DNA of 64,000 nt from Sipunculus nudus (taxonomy: Eukaryota; Annelida; Sipuncula; Golfingiida; Sipunculidae), in the NCBI GenBank assembly GCA_026874595.1, contig CM049311.1, positions 50,659,676 to 50,723,675 on the forward strand. The letters run 5' to 3'. A program made the translations under genes and the position numbers. Positions 1 to 10,967 of this stretch are shown piece after piece. Each line of letters opens with the position of its first letter. Within the stretch, counting starts at the first letter, position 1. The notes under the pieces are model-generated. The model was given only the letters and a program-made list of their open reading frames with translations, was not told the DNA's origin and searched no databases.

Positions 1-285
1 CGCCAAATAAGAAGACACAATTGACAATATAGATGACGGAAATTCTTCGTAAAGGTAATGGTGAAAATTATGCATTTGTTTTAGCTAAAAGTGAGGGGAA
101 AAGGTACTTTGTTCCATTCAAAAGAACTAAGCGGGCATATCCCCCTCCCCTGGAAATTAGCCCATGTGAGGGTAAAATATTACATTTTCCAATATTAAGT
201 GTATGTGGTGTGATCCTGTCTTATTGACAATAATGGAATCACTATGAACTTAAGGTATGTCTACTCATCAAGCTTTGCACTGATG

Positions 286-1100
286 TTATACAGGTTTCAT
301 GCTGAATGATGGCCTCATTACTGTCAACAGGTTGCATGTAATATACATATGAGTGTCGTCAGCATAAAGATGGCAATGAATGCCCAAACGAAACAGACAT
401 CCTAATGATGTTGTGTAAATGGTGAAAAGTGTGGGCCCCAATACTGACCCTTGAAGAACACCACAATTCAGCAGCTTTGTTTCGGATTTCACTCCCTTAA
501 TATGGACACTGAGAACGAACCTTGAGGTAAGATATAAACCATTTTAACCGAGTGCCATCGATTCCTCAATTTTGTTATGTTGTCAGAAGACAACGGTGAT
601 GCACTGCGTCAAATTCAGCCGAAACTCCGTTAACACAAGCAGCACAATTTTACATTCACTAACTGCACGAACAATTTCGTTCTGAACGGGTACAAGAGCT
701 GTCTCAGTGCTCTGCCCTTTCCTGTAAGCATCTTGAAAAGGCTCTTGAAGGCCGTTGCTATTCAAATATCCCCTAATCTGTTGATCTACCACTTTCTCAA
801 GCACTTTTGAAATAAATGAAAGACTGGTTGGTAGTTTTTCGGAAAATTTGGATCTGAAGTTTTAAGCAGAGGGGTCACAATTAAGGGCAGACGTGAAAAT
901 ATCCCTCTGTTGATGATTTATTGACAATAGCAGCATTAACAGCTCGAACTTCATTAAGAACTTTCTTCAGCAGTTGTGTTGGGATTAGGTCAATTGTACA
1001 ACTCTTATTTAGCAGCGATGCTAAGATATTGATTATCTCGACTGTTGGTAAGATACTGAAGTTGATGAAGTGGCTTTCTGGTGTCGAAATGTTGGCTTCT
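286..1100 (-). pseudogene. LINE (CR1/L2-type) reverse transcriptase relic
   Basis: This is a broken reverse transcriptase of a non-LTR retrotransposon, read in pieces on the minus strand across several frameshifts and stops. In order, the pieces are LLNKSCTIDLIPT near 1000-1045, then VTPLLKTSDPNFPKNYQPV near 810-880, LEKVVDQQIRGYLNSNGLQE from 801 down, AYRKGQSTETALV, and finally GVLQGSVLGPTLF followed by the catalytic YADD at about 355-366. These are the fingers and palm blocks of the CR1/L2/Jockey group, where the usual forms are NYRPVSNL, STETAL, GVPQGSVLGP and YADD. The catalytic aspartates survive but the reading frame is lost near 590-620, so it cannot encode an active enzyme. No endonuclease domain is seen; the element appears 5'-truncated or runs into unrecognisable sequence. 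The family is clear, the exact clade is an inference. Confidence 0.85.
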
Positions 1101-1329
1101 TTATTGTGTGGAACTTTTTATCTTTGTAATTTTGTCATAATAATAAAAATCTCGACCTGGTTGATTAAAGATCTCAGTTCAGTCTTAGTACCTCTTATAA
1201 CACATATTTTCAATGAATCATTGATGAAATCATTTGTCATTTAACTCCATGAAAATTGTACACGCGACTCTCTGTTAAAAGAGAAGTCGCTCAATCCAAG
1301 ATTTAAGAATGTTCGACTAATATTGAATA

Positions 1330-1643
1330 TTTCTATTCATTTAAAGATGCTTTAGCATGTAGTTGCCAGTCAGCTTTTGAAACCTATGGAACAAAACAAA
1401 ATAAATGAATTGATGCGGTCAGCCCACAAGCAACATTATGGAGTTGAGATAGCCTTGGTCCATGTTCAAAATGATATTTAGTGTACCCTTGATAAGTGAA
1501 ATGTATGTTATCAGTTCTACTCAACCTGTCTGTAGTTTTTGGCACTGTAGACAATGGTAATTTACTCAGTCGACTATCAAAGCGCCATGGAGAACCAATA
1601 CTGCGCTGTCTTGTATTTCATATTTCCTTTCAAACAGAACCCA

Positions 1644-1708
<65 letters not shown>

Positions 1709-2011
1709 TTCAGGTTGTTTTATATGCGAAAAGTACCAAAGTGCCCTAAAGTGCCACAAGGATCAGTCCGTCGGCCAATTCTTTTTACTGTGTATACACT
1801 GCCTTGAGCTTATCTCCTGTGGGATCACAACATTTGTTTTCACTTGTATGCTAATGATACGCAGTTGTACTCAAGTTTCACACCCGGAAAAGAATCTACT
1901 GAAATTTCGACTTTTGGCGTCTATGTCAAAGACATAAAAACTTGGATGGCTCAAAATTTCATCATTCTGAATGAGAATAAACCTAAGGTACTGATTTTGG
2001 GTAAAAAATAA
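1330..2011 (+). pseudogene. Second LINE (CR1/L2-type) reverse transcriptase relic, opposite strand
   Basis: A second degraded RT lies on the plus strand. The pieces are VASQLLKPMEQNKINELM near 1363-1420, an STETAL-equivalent now reading GVEIALVHVQNDI, the palm stretch LLNLSVVFGTVDNGNLLSRL near 1522-1580, VPQGSVRRPILFTVYTLP at 1755-1807, and HLYANDTQLYSSF at about 1841-1880, followed by a tail ending KVLILGKK and a stop at 2011. The catalytic YADD has become YAND (1847-1858), so the enzyme would be inactive even without its frameshifts. A (TA)n tract at 1645-1705 splits the region between the palm block and the VPQGS block. It differs in sequence from the relic at 286-1100, so this is a separate insertion of a related but distinct LINE. 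Confidence 0.85.
1645..1705. repeat. (TA)n microsatellite
   Basis: About 30 uninterrupted TA units lie inside the plus-strand LINE relic, between its palm block and its VPQGS block. Confidence 0.97.
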
Positions 2012-2855
2012 ACAAAAAAAATTTTTCCGTATGTCCAGATTGGATATTTATCGATGAATTCTCATATAAATCGTGAAAAGTGTACATTTCTATCCACGAT
2101 ATATTGCAAAATAAGGCGTTATCTTTATCGTAGAGCGACTCAGCTGCTTGTTTAGGCGACGGTGACGTAACGTCTGGAAAGGTGCAGTTTTTAGCTTGTA
2201 TAACTGCTATCTTATTTGCCAGATAAGTAACAGTCTGTTAAACAGCGCAGCACGTGTTTCAACATATAACACCACTTTTTTATGTTTGATCATCAATACG
2301 TCAGCGTATCACACACAAAATTTGTCTTGTTACATATATATCGTGCATTGCTCGATCGTGTGAGCTACGGGAGCTCATGTCTTGCTTTTTGCTCTTTTGT
2401 TCTCTCTCACGCTCACACACACACACGCACACACACACAAACAGACTCACACACGCAAACACACAAACGCACGAGAGCTGATCCAGCTTACTCCCCCTTT
2501 CCAAATAGCATTTTCAACTGTTGTGTGTCCGTGTCTCATTATTCAAATCCCTGTAAAACACAAATTAGACACTGGGTTTAGAATATTAGAGAATATTTGT
2601 TAATTATGATATACATGTTGAATATATTGATTTTAAAGCGTTCTCGGCCCGGCGTATCACGGAATATCACAAAATGTGCATTATATACGGTTTTACCAAA
2701 GTGCAAGTCATATCGGCCAAACTTGTAAGTTGCACAGACTTTCGTGCACACTTACACGCGTGTACTCCATGCCATACGGATGAAACTCTTGTATTCGCGC
2801 TTTACTTGAATTATTAACACGTCTTTTTAAACACCAAAAATGATTTGCTATTTAA
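2012..2855. other. No gene seen; contains a (CA)n microsatellite
   Basis: Nothing gene-like is recognised. An impure (CA)n tract occupies about 2413-2472. Short open frames across it are products of the dinucleotide repeat. Confidence 0.7.
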
Positions 2856-3012
2856 GTGTCACACTCTTGTGTTGCCAAAATCCATGTCAGGCGGAGCAAT
2901 GATCCTGGAACGGCTGATAATGTAGTCAAGCCAACGTCCAGTAGATGGCGCCCTTCAGCTCTCCCTGCGCCGGAACACATCGCTCTCTGCCACAAAGCGT
3001 ACACCGAACCGC
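2856..3012 (-). repeat. Dispersed SINE-like repeat, copy 1
   Basis: About 150 bp here matches 25206-25356 in the same orientation with roughly 70 percent identity by eye. Both begin GTGTCAC and share GTTGCCA, CCAGTAG.TGGCGCCC-like and GAACACAT/GAGCACAT blocks. Read on the minus strand, both copies stay open in the same frame and share AGRAEGR, LL.VG.TT and PGSLLRLTWI. A weak pol III A-box-like stretch can be found in copy 2, but the B box is poor, so tRNA-derived SINE status is only a guess. Confidence 0.55.
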
Positions 3013-3645
3013 CTTGGAGAACATGAACAGTTTTCATGACGTGTTTATAGATACATACTTTATGCAATCAAGTGGAATGAACACAAAAAAAAAAAAAAAA
3101 AATTATTCAACATCTACCCCGGCCACTCTTAATATTACATCAAACTATATAACATATCCGAAGTTTTTTCAAGTGGAAGGTGAGAATTCCATTCGTGTAT
3201 ATTATATTATTGTATTTTAATTACATTACTTGAATACCTAAATACCAAGTCTACAAGGCATAGAAGAAACATGTTTTCTGGTCGCCACATACTGAAACTC
3301 TCAAGAAATATATTTACTTTCACAGCTGTAAGAAGCCTCCCTAAGAAAAAAAACCATTATTCCTACTATAATTTGAGGATTTAGGCGTGGTCAAAAAGAG
3401 CGTTATTCCGCCATGAAATTTGTCGATGCACTTCCCCTTTCCATTAAACTCTCTGCGGAAGGATTCTCACCCGGACACTGCCCTCGGATGTTATTTCGTG
3501 GTGCATCCTTGCGCTCTTATACACCCCATGACAGTTTTATTATCCCCCAAGTTTCTCTAAACCTCTCATGGAGGCTGACATTTAGCGTACAAACTAAAAC
3601 CTGGATGTCACAGGTCGCATGACAAAATTATAGAAATACCGCAGG
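3013..3645. other. No gene seen; 3' flank of LEG1 copy 1
   Basis: Unique AT-rich sequence. An AATAAA on the minus strand (3536-3541) lies about 105 bp beyond the stop of the exon-2 read-through frame of LEG1 copy 1 and could be its polyadenylation signal. A third LEG1 exon could lie here but was not recognised. Confidence 0.4.
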
Positions 3646-3794
3646 TTATGAAATTAATAAAACTAATTTGCTGATGCTTTCTTTCAGTGGGATTTGTCTT
3701 GCCCTGTCAAAGTTTGTCTGGGAACAGACAACTGTTCTATTTATGCAGTTCATAAAAAAAATAACGTTATTAGCATATGGTACAGAACACCAAC

Positions 3795-3921
3795 CTGTCA
3801 CATTATCGGCCCATATTAAGGTTTCCATTATGTACAAACTTCTGTTTTCAAGGTCAGTAAAGTCCGGGATAAAGGGTGGCGCATCCCCATCCTTTAACAG
3901 CCGTTTCGGTAGAAATTCATT
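3795..3921 (-). CDS. LEG1: LEG1-like protein copy 1, exon 2 (C-terminal part)
   Basis: This exon continues the LEG1 reading frame from the exon at 10134-10967. It starts after a TTTTCCTCAG acceptor in phase 0 and encodes NEFLPKR, then GDAPPFIPDFTDLENRSLY and ends ...ADNVTG. The block DAPPFIPDF corresponds to the DVAPFISDF block of the human LEG1 C-terminal region, at the matching distance from the exon join. I end the exon at an ACAG|GTTGG donor because the paralogue at 26871-26997 has a donor after exactly the same codon and phase (43 codons in, phase 1). If that donor is not used, the frame stays open to a stop at 3646, adding about 54 residues with three cysteines and an NRT sequon that have no match in copy 2. 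A candidate AATAAA lies at 3536-3541. Assignment to LEG1 is strong; the true 3' end is uncertain. Confidence 0.9.
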
Positions 3922-5045
3922 CTGAGGAAAAGTATACTGCACATTAAAAATCGTATATTCCAACAATAATACCAAAAATACAATTTCCGTAACAAATGAG
4001 TGGGCGTTATGTTTGCCCATTTTATTCATGCGAACAAATCCCTTGTTCCGTCAATAAAAAGTTGGTTTAAACCCTAGAGATCCACACCATAAAATACTCA
4101 ATGAAAAATACTTCTTATAAATTAATTACAATTAAAGGAATATACCCAAGTAGGGGACTGATAGCTTTGTTACTCCGGAATCCTCGGCGAGAAAAAACGT
4201 GATGTTTTAAATCGCCAAATCAAGGTAGCCACATCAAAGAGCCTTCACACCTTGGTGCGAGCTTTCTTTCCAATATCGCAAGCAACCTTGGACGCGCCTA
4301 TGCCCGTGCTCTCTCCATCTAATTTTTATTCCTTGACAGCGCACTAAGAGGGTCTCTTAAGAGGGTCAGTAAAGCCCTGGTCACAACCCACCGTGCGTGT
4401 TTTTAGTCCGTACGGTTTTTTTTGGGGTGGACACGGCCGCCACGTTGTTTCTGAAAACGTGGGGAGGGAGTGGCAAGAGCAGGGAGTACGTCAACGCACG
4501 GTTGCGCAAGGTATGTAAGTAAATGCGACGCTTGGCCATGAGCGGTTGTGCATCATACGTTGCGCACGTGGTAAGGGAGTTGCACCTGCTTACAACGTGC
4601 CTGTAAAGTACGATCTCCGTAGGCCGTACTTACACCTGCTGCTCACGTACGGTTTCCTTTCTCACTAGCATGATGTTAGTGCGTGCAAGTGCGATGAACG
4701 TGAGTTTTTCCACCCGATGTCCGGGGGGGGGGGGGATATAAGTAAAAGACGACCTTCCGAGGTTCTCCAGATGTCCCTGCTGCTGCTGCCTCAAAATGCC
4801 GCCCATTCTACCACAGAGACTCCGGGTTCTGAGCTCCTCTTCTGAGCCCGTTTCCGTTGGGCCTCTCTGGCCGTATCCGCTGCCTTTCGAGCTGCGGATG
4901 CAACTGACCCTACTTCTGTGTTTCTACTTTGGCATCTTGTAGACGAAATGTTGGCACTAGTCCGTAGGCTCGGCTTTTATATACTATAGTATACTGCAGA
5001 AAATCAGTGCGAACAACGTGCGTTGTAATTGCGGAGCACATCCTA

Positions 5046-5592
5046 GACTGGTACCCCGCTCTATTATGGCACCGCTGCTCTAGGCCAATCATAGAGACGG
5101 GCGTACAACGCCATCTTCAGGACTCCCGGCAGACTGGTTCCAACTCAAGTCTGAATCGTATATGATAAAAATAGGCATTTCGTTTGCTCAGAGAAGTTGT
5201 TAAAAGTTGGCTGTACATTTCGTGTGACATTTATGATTAGATTAATAGATATTGATAATAAACCAATGCCACGTACAGTGGAATATCAAGTATTCAGTAT
5301 ATCGTATGATTCGTATCATCTATACATCCATCAGTCAATTTTTGTGCAAAAATTCATTTTCAATATTTGGAAACTTTTAATAACTAAAGAAAGTAATTTT
5401 ATAAGTAATCTTCACGGATAACCAGCCAGGATCGCGAGAACGTCCATGACAATCGGTGTGAGCGTGCAGACTGGAGTTGGAACCAGTCTACAGGTAGGTC
5501 AGGAGTTGCAACTGGGAGTACTGAAGATGGCGTTGTACGCCTGTCTCTATGCTTGGCTTGAGGGCCATAATAGAGCAGGGTACCAGTCTAAG
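5046..5592. repeat. Inverted repeat inside the TIR element
   Basis: Arms at about 5046-5153 and 5467-5592 are inverted copies. They share AGACTGGTACC/GGTACCAGTCT, TATTATGGC/GCCATAATA, ACAACGCCATCTTCAG and its complement, and CAGACTGGTTCCAACTC and its complement. The spacer of about 310 bp is AT-rich and featureless. Confidence 0.85.
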
Positions 5593-6479
5593 CACATCCT
5601 CACTCGGTACGGTCTACGTGAGTTCTGCGTGCTCATTGGACAGTTTACTGGGGAAGTGCCGAGTAAGCACGGACGACGCACTTATACGTGCTTAGTTCGC
5701 TATCCGTAGAGAAAGTGACCTTGGGAAAAGTTAAAAGACTAACGGAGTCAGTGCGTTGTGCGCTCATTAGGTGTATAGGGCACGCGCGTCACCCATGCTG
5801 GCGCTGGGGGTGTATCCGTAGCCCCAACGCAGCCCAAACACAGCGAAAGTTTCTTCGTGCACTTTTAGTGCTACGGCGTATCTGCGTGCTCCCAAATTTG
5901 TACTCACCACGTACGGATCCACGTTTTGCAAGTAGACAGCACGCACTTGCAAGTACGGCGGGTACGGACCAAGGCTTTAGCTTAAGGGAATCTGCGGTAG
6001 GACCTACCACCAGTTCATGCAGTACAGCAAGTCATGCATCACTGTCAACCCTGTACCAGCAGGGAGCTCTGTTGATAAACATCACCATGTGCTGTGTGAC
6101 ATGCAGGGTCGGAGGGGTAAAGCTGTGCTGCAAGATGCACCGATAGTCTACATGAATGAAACTTGTTAATTATTTAATCTTATTAAAGAAGCTTAACTAC
6201 AATTATTTTCAGAAAGACAGGATTCATGTTTGCCTTTGTATTCCTAATATTCAGGGCCATTATCAGGAACTTGTCAAATGATGGTTGCAGGTTTAACTGC
6301 TTAGTGAGTTTTACTAGTTCTAAGCTGCATTGTCTGACAGTTCCTCATGCCAAGTTTCTTCATATTTGCTTCAAGTTATTTGGTTTTACGTTTTATTTGT
6401 TTTGTTAAAACTTTTGTAAAATGGCATACTTTTAATCACAACTTTAAAAAATAAATTTTATATCAGTTTCTCTACAAGC

Positions 6480-6550
6480 ATACAAGACTTCAATTTAATA
6501 TAAATATAATATATATATATATATTAATATATATATTATATATAATAAAT
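6480..6550. repeat. TA-rich palindromic low-complexity tract
   Basis: A run of TATA/ATTA words is almost self-complementary and could fold as a cruciform. It lies near the middle of the TIR element. Confidence 0.7.
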
Positions 6551-7780
6551 ATCAGCAATGTATTACCATGGAGATAGAATTTATTCCATCTTCATATTAT
6601 TAATATCCAAGTAAATCCCCATCCTGATTAACCTAGTCTTGAGAATTTGCTTTGAATGTGCCCCCTCCCCCTCATGACAGACTGTATTGTGTCTCAGAGG
6701 TCAGCATGCTATCTCTGTACAAACAGTCCTGTGAGTTGAGATGCAGGTTCCCTGTCACAGATATTTTTGTGTCAGATTGGTCAGCATACTGTACAGGCAG
6801 GCCATGCAAATCAGCTCAACACAGCAGTAAATAACCATGAGTACTCCACATAAAACTGAGCATTGAGACGGGATTTTCAGCAACAAAGTTAACGTTAGTC
6901 AGCAGTCTGATATGGAGTATCATGTGAATCAGCCCTGTTCTTGAGGATGTACATGTCAAGGTGAATCTGTACAGACTGGCCTACACTCAGTTATTTCTCC
7001 GTACAGCCAGGAACATGATATACAGCTGATGAAAGACATGGAGACAGGGTATAAAGATAAAGGGAGCTCAATGAAAGTGTCAGTGATCCAGACCAATGTG
7101 AGAACTGCCTTTCGCGGCATTTGGTGTGTGACAACTAACCTGCCACACACCGGCTTGGACAAATGAAAATGCTAAAGATAACAGGAATAAAGCTTATTAT
7201 TTTCATTCTGAAACTTGTAAGAATATTTATTGTTTTTTACTTAATCAACATGAAGCAACAAAACCCCCTTGAGAGGGGACATTCATATGACAAGGCTGAG
7301 CACATGGCTCCATTTATGTTTACTATTCATAGGCTCCACCCTCTTTACCCATGTGACTTAGTCATGTGACTTATACCGGCAAATTCAAACTGGATATTGC
7401 CACTGACTGTTGTTTATTCTCTCATATATTATAAAAAAAACAGGTGAGGAGTTGAGTGTTTTTACTTAGCTCATTTTATTCACAACACATTAATCTTTAT
7501 CTCAGACAAAAACTGGATGTATACAGCTTGTTTTAAACTTAATAACTCCAAAATTGTGTAAAAATCTGCCTGAGCTCTGTACTGCATGCACAGACCACTC
7601 CCACTGATGGTGTGCTCCCATTGGGCCCTTTATATACCCAGCGTTCCCCTTTAAGCCTTGGTCCCAAATGGACCCAAGAATTTTGGTATCGTTCGTCCCC
7701 TGCGCATTCCGCTTGCCGTGGAGGCCGTAGAGGTAGAGAATAGGCCGCACGGGTTCTTACGGCATATTTGCGTCGAAATT

Positions 7781-8062
7781 TTGTGAAGAATCTCACGTGC
7801 CACGCAAGGCCGTCTTGCGAAATGCCGAGGTCGTAGACAGACCGTAAGCACGTACGGAGGACGTTTGACAGCCGTTCTCATGCAGCAGGCAAGTTGAACT
7901 TGCACCCTCCTTGCGTGCGATGTTGCGTCTTAGACCACGAATTTTCTTTCCATGGTAGAATCTGTTGGACATGTCTAAAATCCATCGTACGTGCTCACGG
8001 GCTGTCTACGACCTTGAAATTTTACCAGACAGATTTGCGTGGCACGTGAGATTCTGCACAAA
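7781..8062. repeat. Subterminal inverted repeat of the TIR element
   Basis: About 75 bp at 7781-7857 (AATCTCACGTGCCACGCAA ... GGTCGTAGACAG ... GCACGTACG) recurs inverted at 7986-8062 with about 80 percent identity by eye. It carries the CACGTG and CGTACG words typical of this element. Confidence 0.8.
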
Positions 8063-8264
8063 TATGGACGCAGACAGGCCGTAGGAGCCTGTACGGCGGG
8101 TTGTGACTTGGGCTTTTACTGACCGTAGATATGATTAAATTTGTGACCATGAAATTTGTGTTATAATGCTAGTGATTATAGGGAGTACGTGGTTTTACCA
8201 GATACCCGCCGTATCGTGGGTCAATATCAGTAAACTGGCTGGTACCCTAAAAAAAGTCCCAAGG

Positions 8265-8375
8265 TTCGGAAAGGGGGGGGGGGGGGGGGGTCCAACCCTA
8301 AAAATTCGGTCTAGACCCTTAAAGGTTGCGGCGACTGAAAAGGGGAACCCCCTGGATCCGCTTCTGTTAGGCCAT
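8265..8375. repeat. Degraded GGATCC-type repeat with poly(G) run
   Basis: A G run of about 18 is followed by GGTCTAGACCCTTAAAGG and ends CCCCCTGGATCCGCTTCTG. Related copies with GGATCC ends and homopolymer runs are seen at 18675-18888, 22590-22740 (weak), 24632-24672 and at the ends of 60712-61586. Confidence 0.5.
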
Positions 8376-8557
8376 CAGCCAAAGGCGTGTAAATCAGTCA
8401 ATGGTGGCGTGAGGAGAATAGGACCAATTGCACTTGATTTTTTATTGTAAGTTAATCTTTATTCAGTAAATGTATGAAGTTATGAGAGCGGACAGGACCA
8501 GGAATTTTCTAAGAAAATCTCTAATCAAAATCGCTGATGGCGGAATATCTCTCTCAT

Positions 8558-8565
<8 letters not shown>

Positions 8566-8603
<38 letters not shown>
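8566..8603. repeat. (TC)n microsatellite
   Basis: Uninterrupted TC dinucleotide repeat in the LEG1 copy 1 intron. Confidence 0.95.
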
Positions 8604-8606
<3 letters not shown>

Positions 8607-10133
8607 GATTGTAGTCTCACTGTACGTTTAAATTAGTATCAGAACCATCAACACGTATGTTTTCCCAATAGGCTGGATATGAATGGACTGACTGCTACGT
8701 TGTTAAGTCTCATCAGTATCGCGTATTGTATATCGTCTCGCGAGAGAGAAGAGTTAAAAGAGAGGAAAAGGCATTGCTGTGTCGTGCCAGGGAGGAACTT
8801 TGCTTTCATGTGGAGCGTTGACATCGGCGTTTTTGTATTAATTTACGGACAGGGTAATTGAGGCCATGCCTTACACGTTAAGGAACTCTAAGTTTTGGTT
8901 CGGTGTTGTTAGACTGTACGTGAAGTACTTAAGACATTCGCTGACTATTGGACCTTTTGTTTAACTTGTAACAATTGTTATTGTGCATAAGGATTGTCAG
9001 CTAATCGAACATTAGCAAAAACCCTGTAATTCTGTTTTTATTCTGTAGTATATGGACACTTGACTTTGAAACAGCCAGTTGTACTTTATATACCGAAGAT
9101 TTATAAAATGATCGGTATTCAAAACTCCCAGGTACGTGCTGACAATATTTTTATGTGTTTTGTTAGTAAACTTAACTTAGATGTAGTAAGACAGAGAACA
9201 GGTCCACACGCCTGGTAAGTTTATACCTTTGTCCTCTTATGTGTATATGTGTACTCTAGTCTGATAATACACTAGTGCATTGTTACAAACGGTGTTTGTT
9301 GTTGGGGATATGAGAACGCCGTAGAGTGAGATTGATGACCGAGGCCTTGCTCACTGTTTATTTTTTAAACAATTCAGATCAGTCACAGACATCAGTTGTG
9401 ACAGATACATCATCTATTAGGAAGCAGATAAAAAGTAACCACAATATCTGGAAATTTCTTGACAAATAAACAGTCTCACGCAGGGGGCAAAGGTCAAGAG
9501 GTAAGACAGAAACCTGATTAGTATAGGGTATAGGAGATAAAAGCAACTATCAGTGTGAGCGAGCTATACCCTTCCGCCTCTTCTGTTTGGGCACCGTGGT
9601 ACGTGCGGGCCTCCTTGTCTCAACTGTCAAACTTCAAAATCAAAAGTTGTTACATTCAAGGAAACACATTCTGTTTGCATTCAACATGCGCATTCTTACA
9701 AAATATTACTTATTCCGTAAAGTCCATACCTCAAAAACTCCAATTTTATGTAATAACTCTAATCCAACTCATTTGAACGGACTACATTGTATTCTTCACT
9801 ACTCAGGTGTATTAAAAGCCCCAGTGAATTTTGAGGGTAAATTTGACTCCAACATTACCAAAACATTAGAGTCGTGCTCTTGTGAGTCAGAGTCTGTGCA
9901 GTGAAATCACGCTGAGGCAACACTGATGAATTTCGCTAATCCTGCAAGCATTACCATAAGTCCAGTGAAGGACGCTTGTATGACGTTAAACTTCTGAACT
10001 TCAACTTTGAGATATTATGCCCCTAACATTACTTTTAGTTCACCTGTACGTCCGTACCGGTGATAGTAGAATCACTGTATGTAACGAATTAAACATACCA
10101 GGATACTTACGTAGCCAATGGTGTATGACTCAC

Positions 10134-10967
10134 CTGGAACCGGATAATGTTATCATAGGTTGTTTCAAATCTGACGGCAGCAATGAAATGTACCAATGAT
10201 GCCCATGTGTCGCCAAACTTCGCTTCCTCTGCTGTCATCAGTGACAACTCTCTTGCAAAAATGACACGTGCCTCGTTGATAGAATGTGTATGTGCTGTCC
10301 ACATCAAAGCGAGAATCTGATCCAACGTTACCCCGTCAATTCCTTCTCCCCCTTTGTGTGACTTGTCCAAGGACAACAGAGTCTGGAAGAAAACCTTCCA
10401 AGAAGCTGTACTTTTGGGCGCGATTTGTTGACATTGAACGAAGGTTTTACAAAAATGGGAGGATATATCAGACTTTCCGTCCATATTCTCGGTAGAATAT
10501 CGTTGAGACCGACGTGAAGGGATGTCCATAAATTTAACTTGGTAACCCCAGCTGCTAAAGTAACCGGCTTCGGCTGCACTGAGGAAAGGAACAACTGACA
10601 AGTAGTAGTTCATACAGCCCCACCAGCTATCTGGAGATATACAAGTAGATTCTAACATTCCTTGTGACATATCTGTGAGTCGTTTAGTTTTGAACTGCCA
10701 ACCATGTTGCAAGGCGAGACCCCATAAAACATTCATTTGATTTTTTGGTCCAAACTGTCTGAAAGCCTGCTCGGTTTCCTCAATAAGCACGCGATATGTG
10801 CCGAGCCGCTGCCTATAATCCCAGGGGTCTATTACCATGCTTCCATTTACCTTTCCGTTTATCTTTACATAATCCTCCAGATACTGTGGGACTTCTTCCC
10901 ACAATAGCGGCAAGCCGAACGAACCTACTCCAAAGAAAGAGACAATGAAATATCTGAGGTTCAACAT
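10134..10967 (-). CDS. LEG1: LEG1-like secreted protein copy 1, exon 1
   Basis: This large first exon encodes 278 residues of a LEG1 (liver-enriched gene 1, DUF781) family protein. Residues 1-18 form a hydrophobic signal peptide, followed by LLWEEVPQYLEDY (21-33), a glycosylation sequon NGS at 41-43, and the family core IDPWDYRQRLGTYR (46-59), VLWGLALQHGWQFKT (80-94), CISPDSWWGCMNYYLS (109-124) and LMTAEEAKFGDTWASL near the end. The same blocks occur in vertebrate LEG1. In zebrafish the family member is a secreted glycoprotein linked to liver growth; its role here is unknown. The exon ends at CCAG|GTGAGT (phase 0) after NIIRFQ and joins 3795-3921. A first cysteine conserved in copy 2 (C103) is missing; instead there is an extra cysteine at 118. 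The ATG at 10967 was chosen because a signal peptide follows directly. No clear TATA box was identified upstream. Confidence 0.93.

Larger units (their letters stand above)
4364..8124. mobile_element. 3.76 kb TIR DNA transposon (non-autonomous), in LEG1 intron
   Basis: The left end reads GGTCAGTAAAGCCC..GTCACAACCC.CCGT and the right end is the inverted complement GGTCAGTAAAAGCCC..GTCACAACCC.CCGT, about 33 bp with a few mismatches and one indel. The subterminal parts are CpG-rich and full of CGTACGG, CACGTG and GTGCGTGC words and internal inverted repeats (5046-5592 and 7781-8062), unlike the AT-rich intron around it. No convincing target duplication flanks it: the left flank contains TTAA four bases out, but the right flank does not match at the same distance. 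No complete transposase is seen. Open frames of up to 152 codons inside it show no known domain. The superfamily is undetermined. Confidence 0.8.
3922..10133 (-). other. Intron 1 of LEG1 copy 1 (6.2 kb)
   Basis: The intron is bounded by CCAG|GTGAGT at the 5' end (exon ends at 10134) and CCTCAG| at the 3' end (exon starts at 3921), both phase 0. It holds the TIR element at 4364-8124, a degraded GGATCC-type repeat with a long poly(G) run near 8274-8291, and a (TC)n tract at 8566-8603. The stretches 3922-4363 and 8605-10133 contain nothing else I recognise. Confidence 0.85.

Noticed and set aside
2301-2603. Open frames across the (CA)n tract
   Set aside because: Products of the dinucleotide repeat, open on both strands.
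4797-4930. Possible transposase N-terminal exon in the TIR element
   Set aside because: Both strands read open with alanine/arginine- or leucine-rich composition and neither has a recognisable domain.
5688-6146. 152-codon open frame on the plus strand
   Set aside because: It lies in the CpG-rich part of the TIR element, overlaps open frames on the other strand and shows no domain or coding-like composition.
10286-10594. Open frames on both strands overlapping LEG1 copy 1 exon 1
   Set aside because: Shadows of the LEG1 coding frame.
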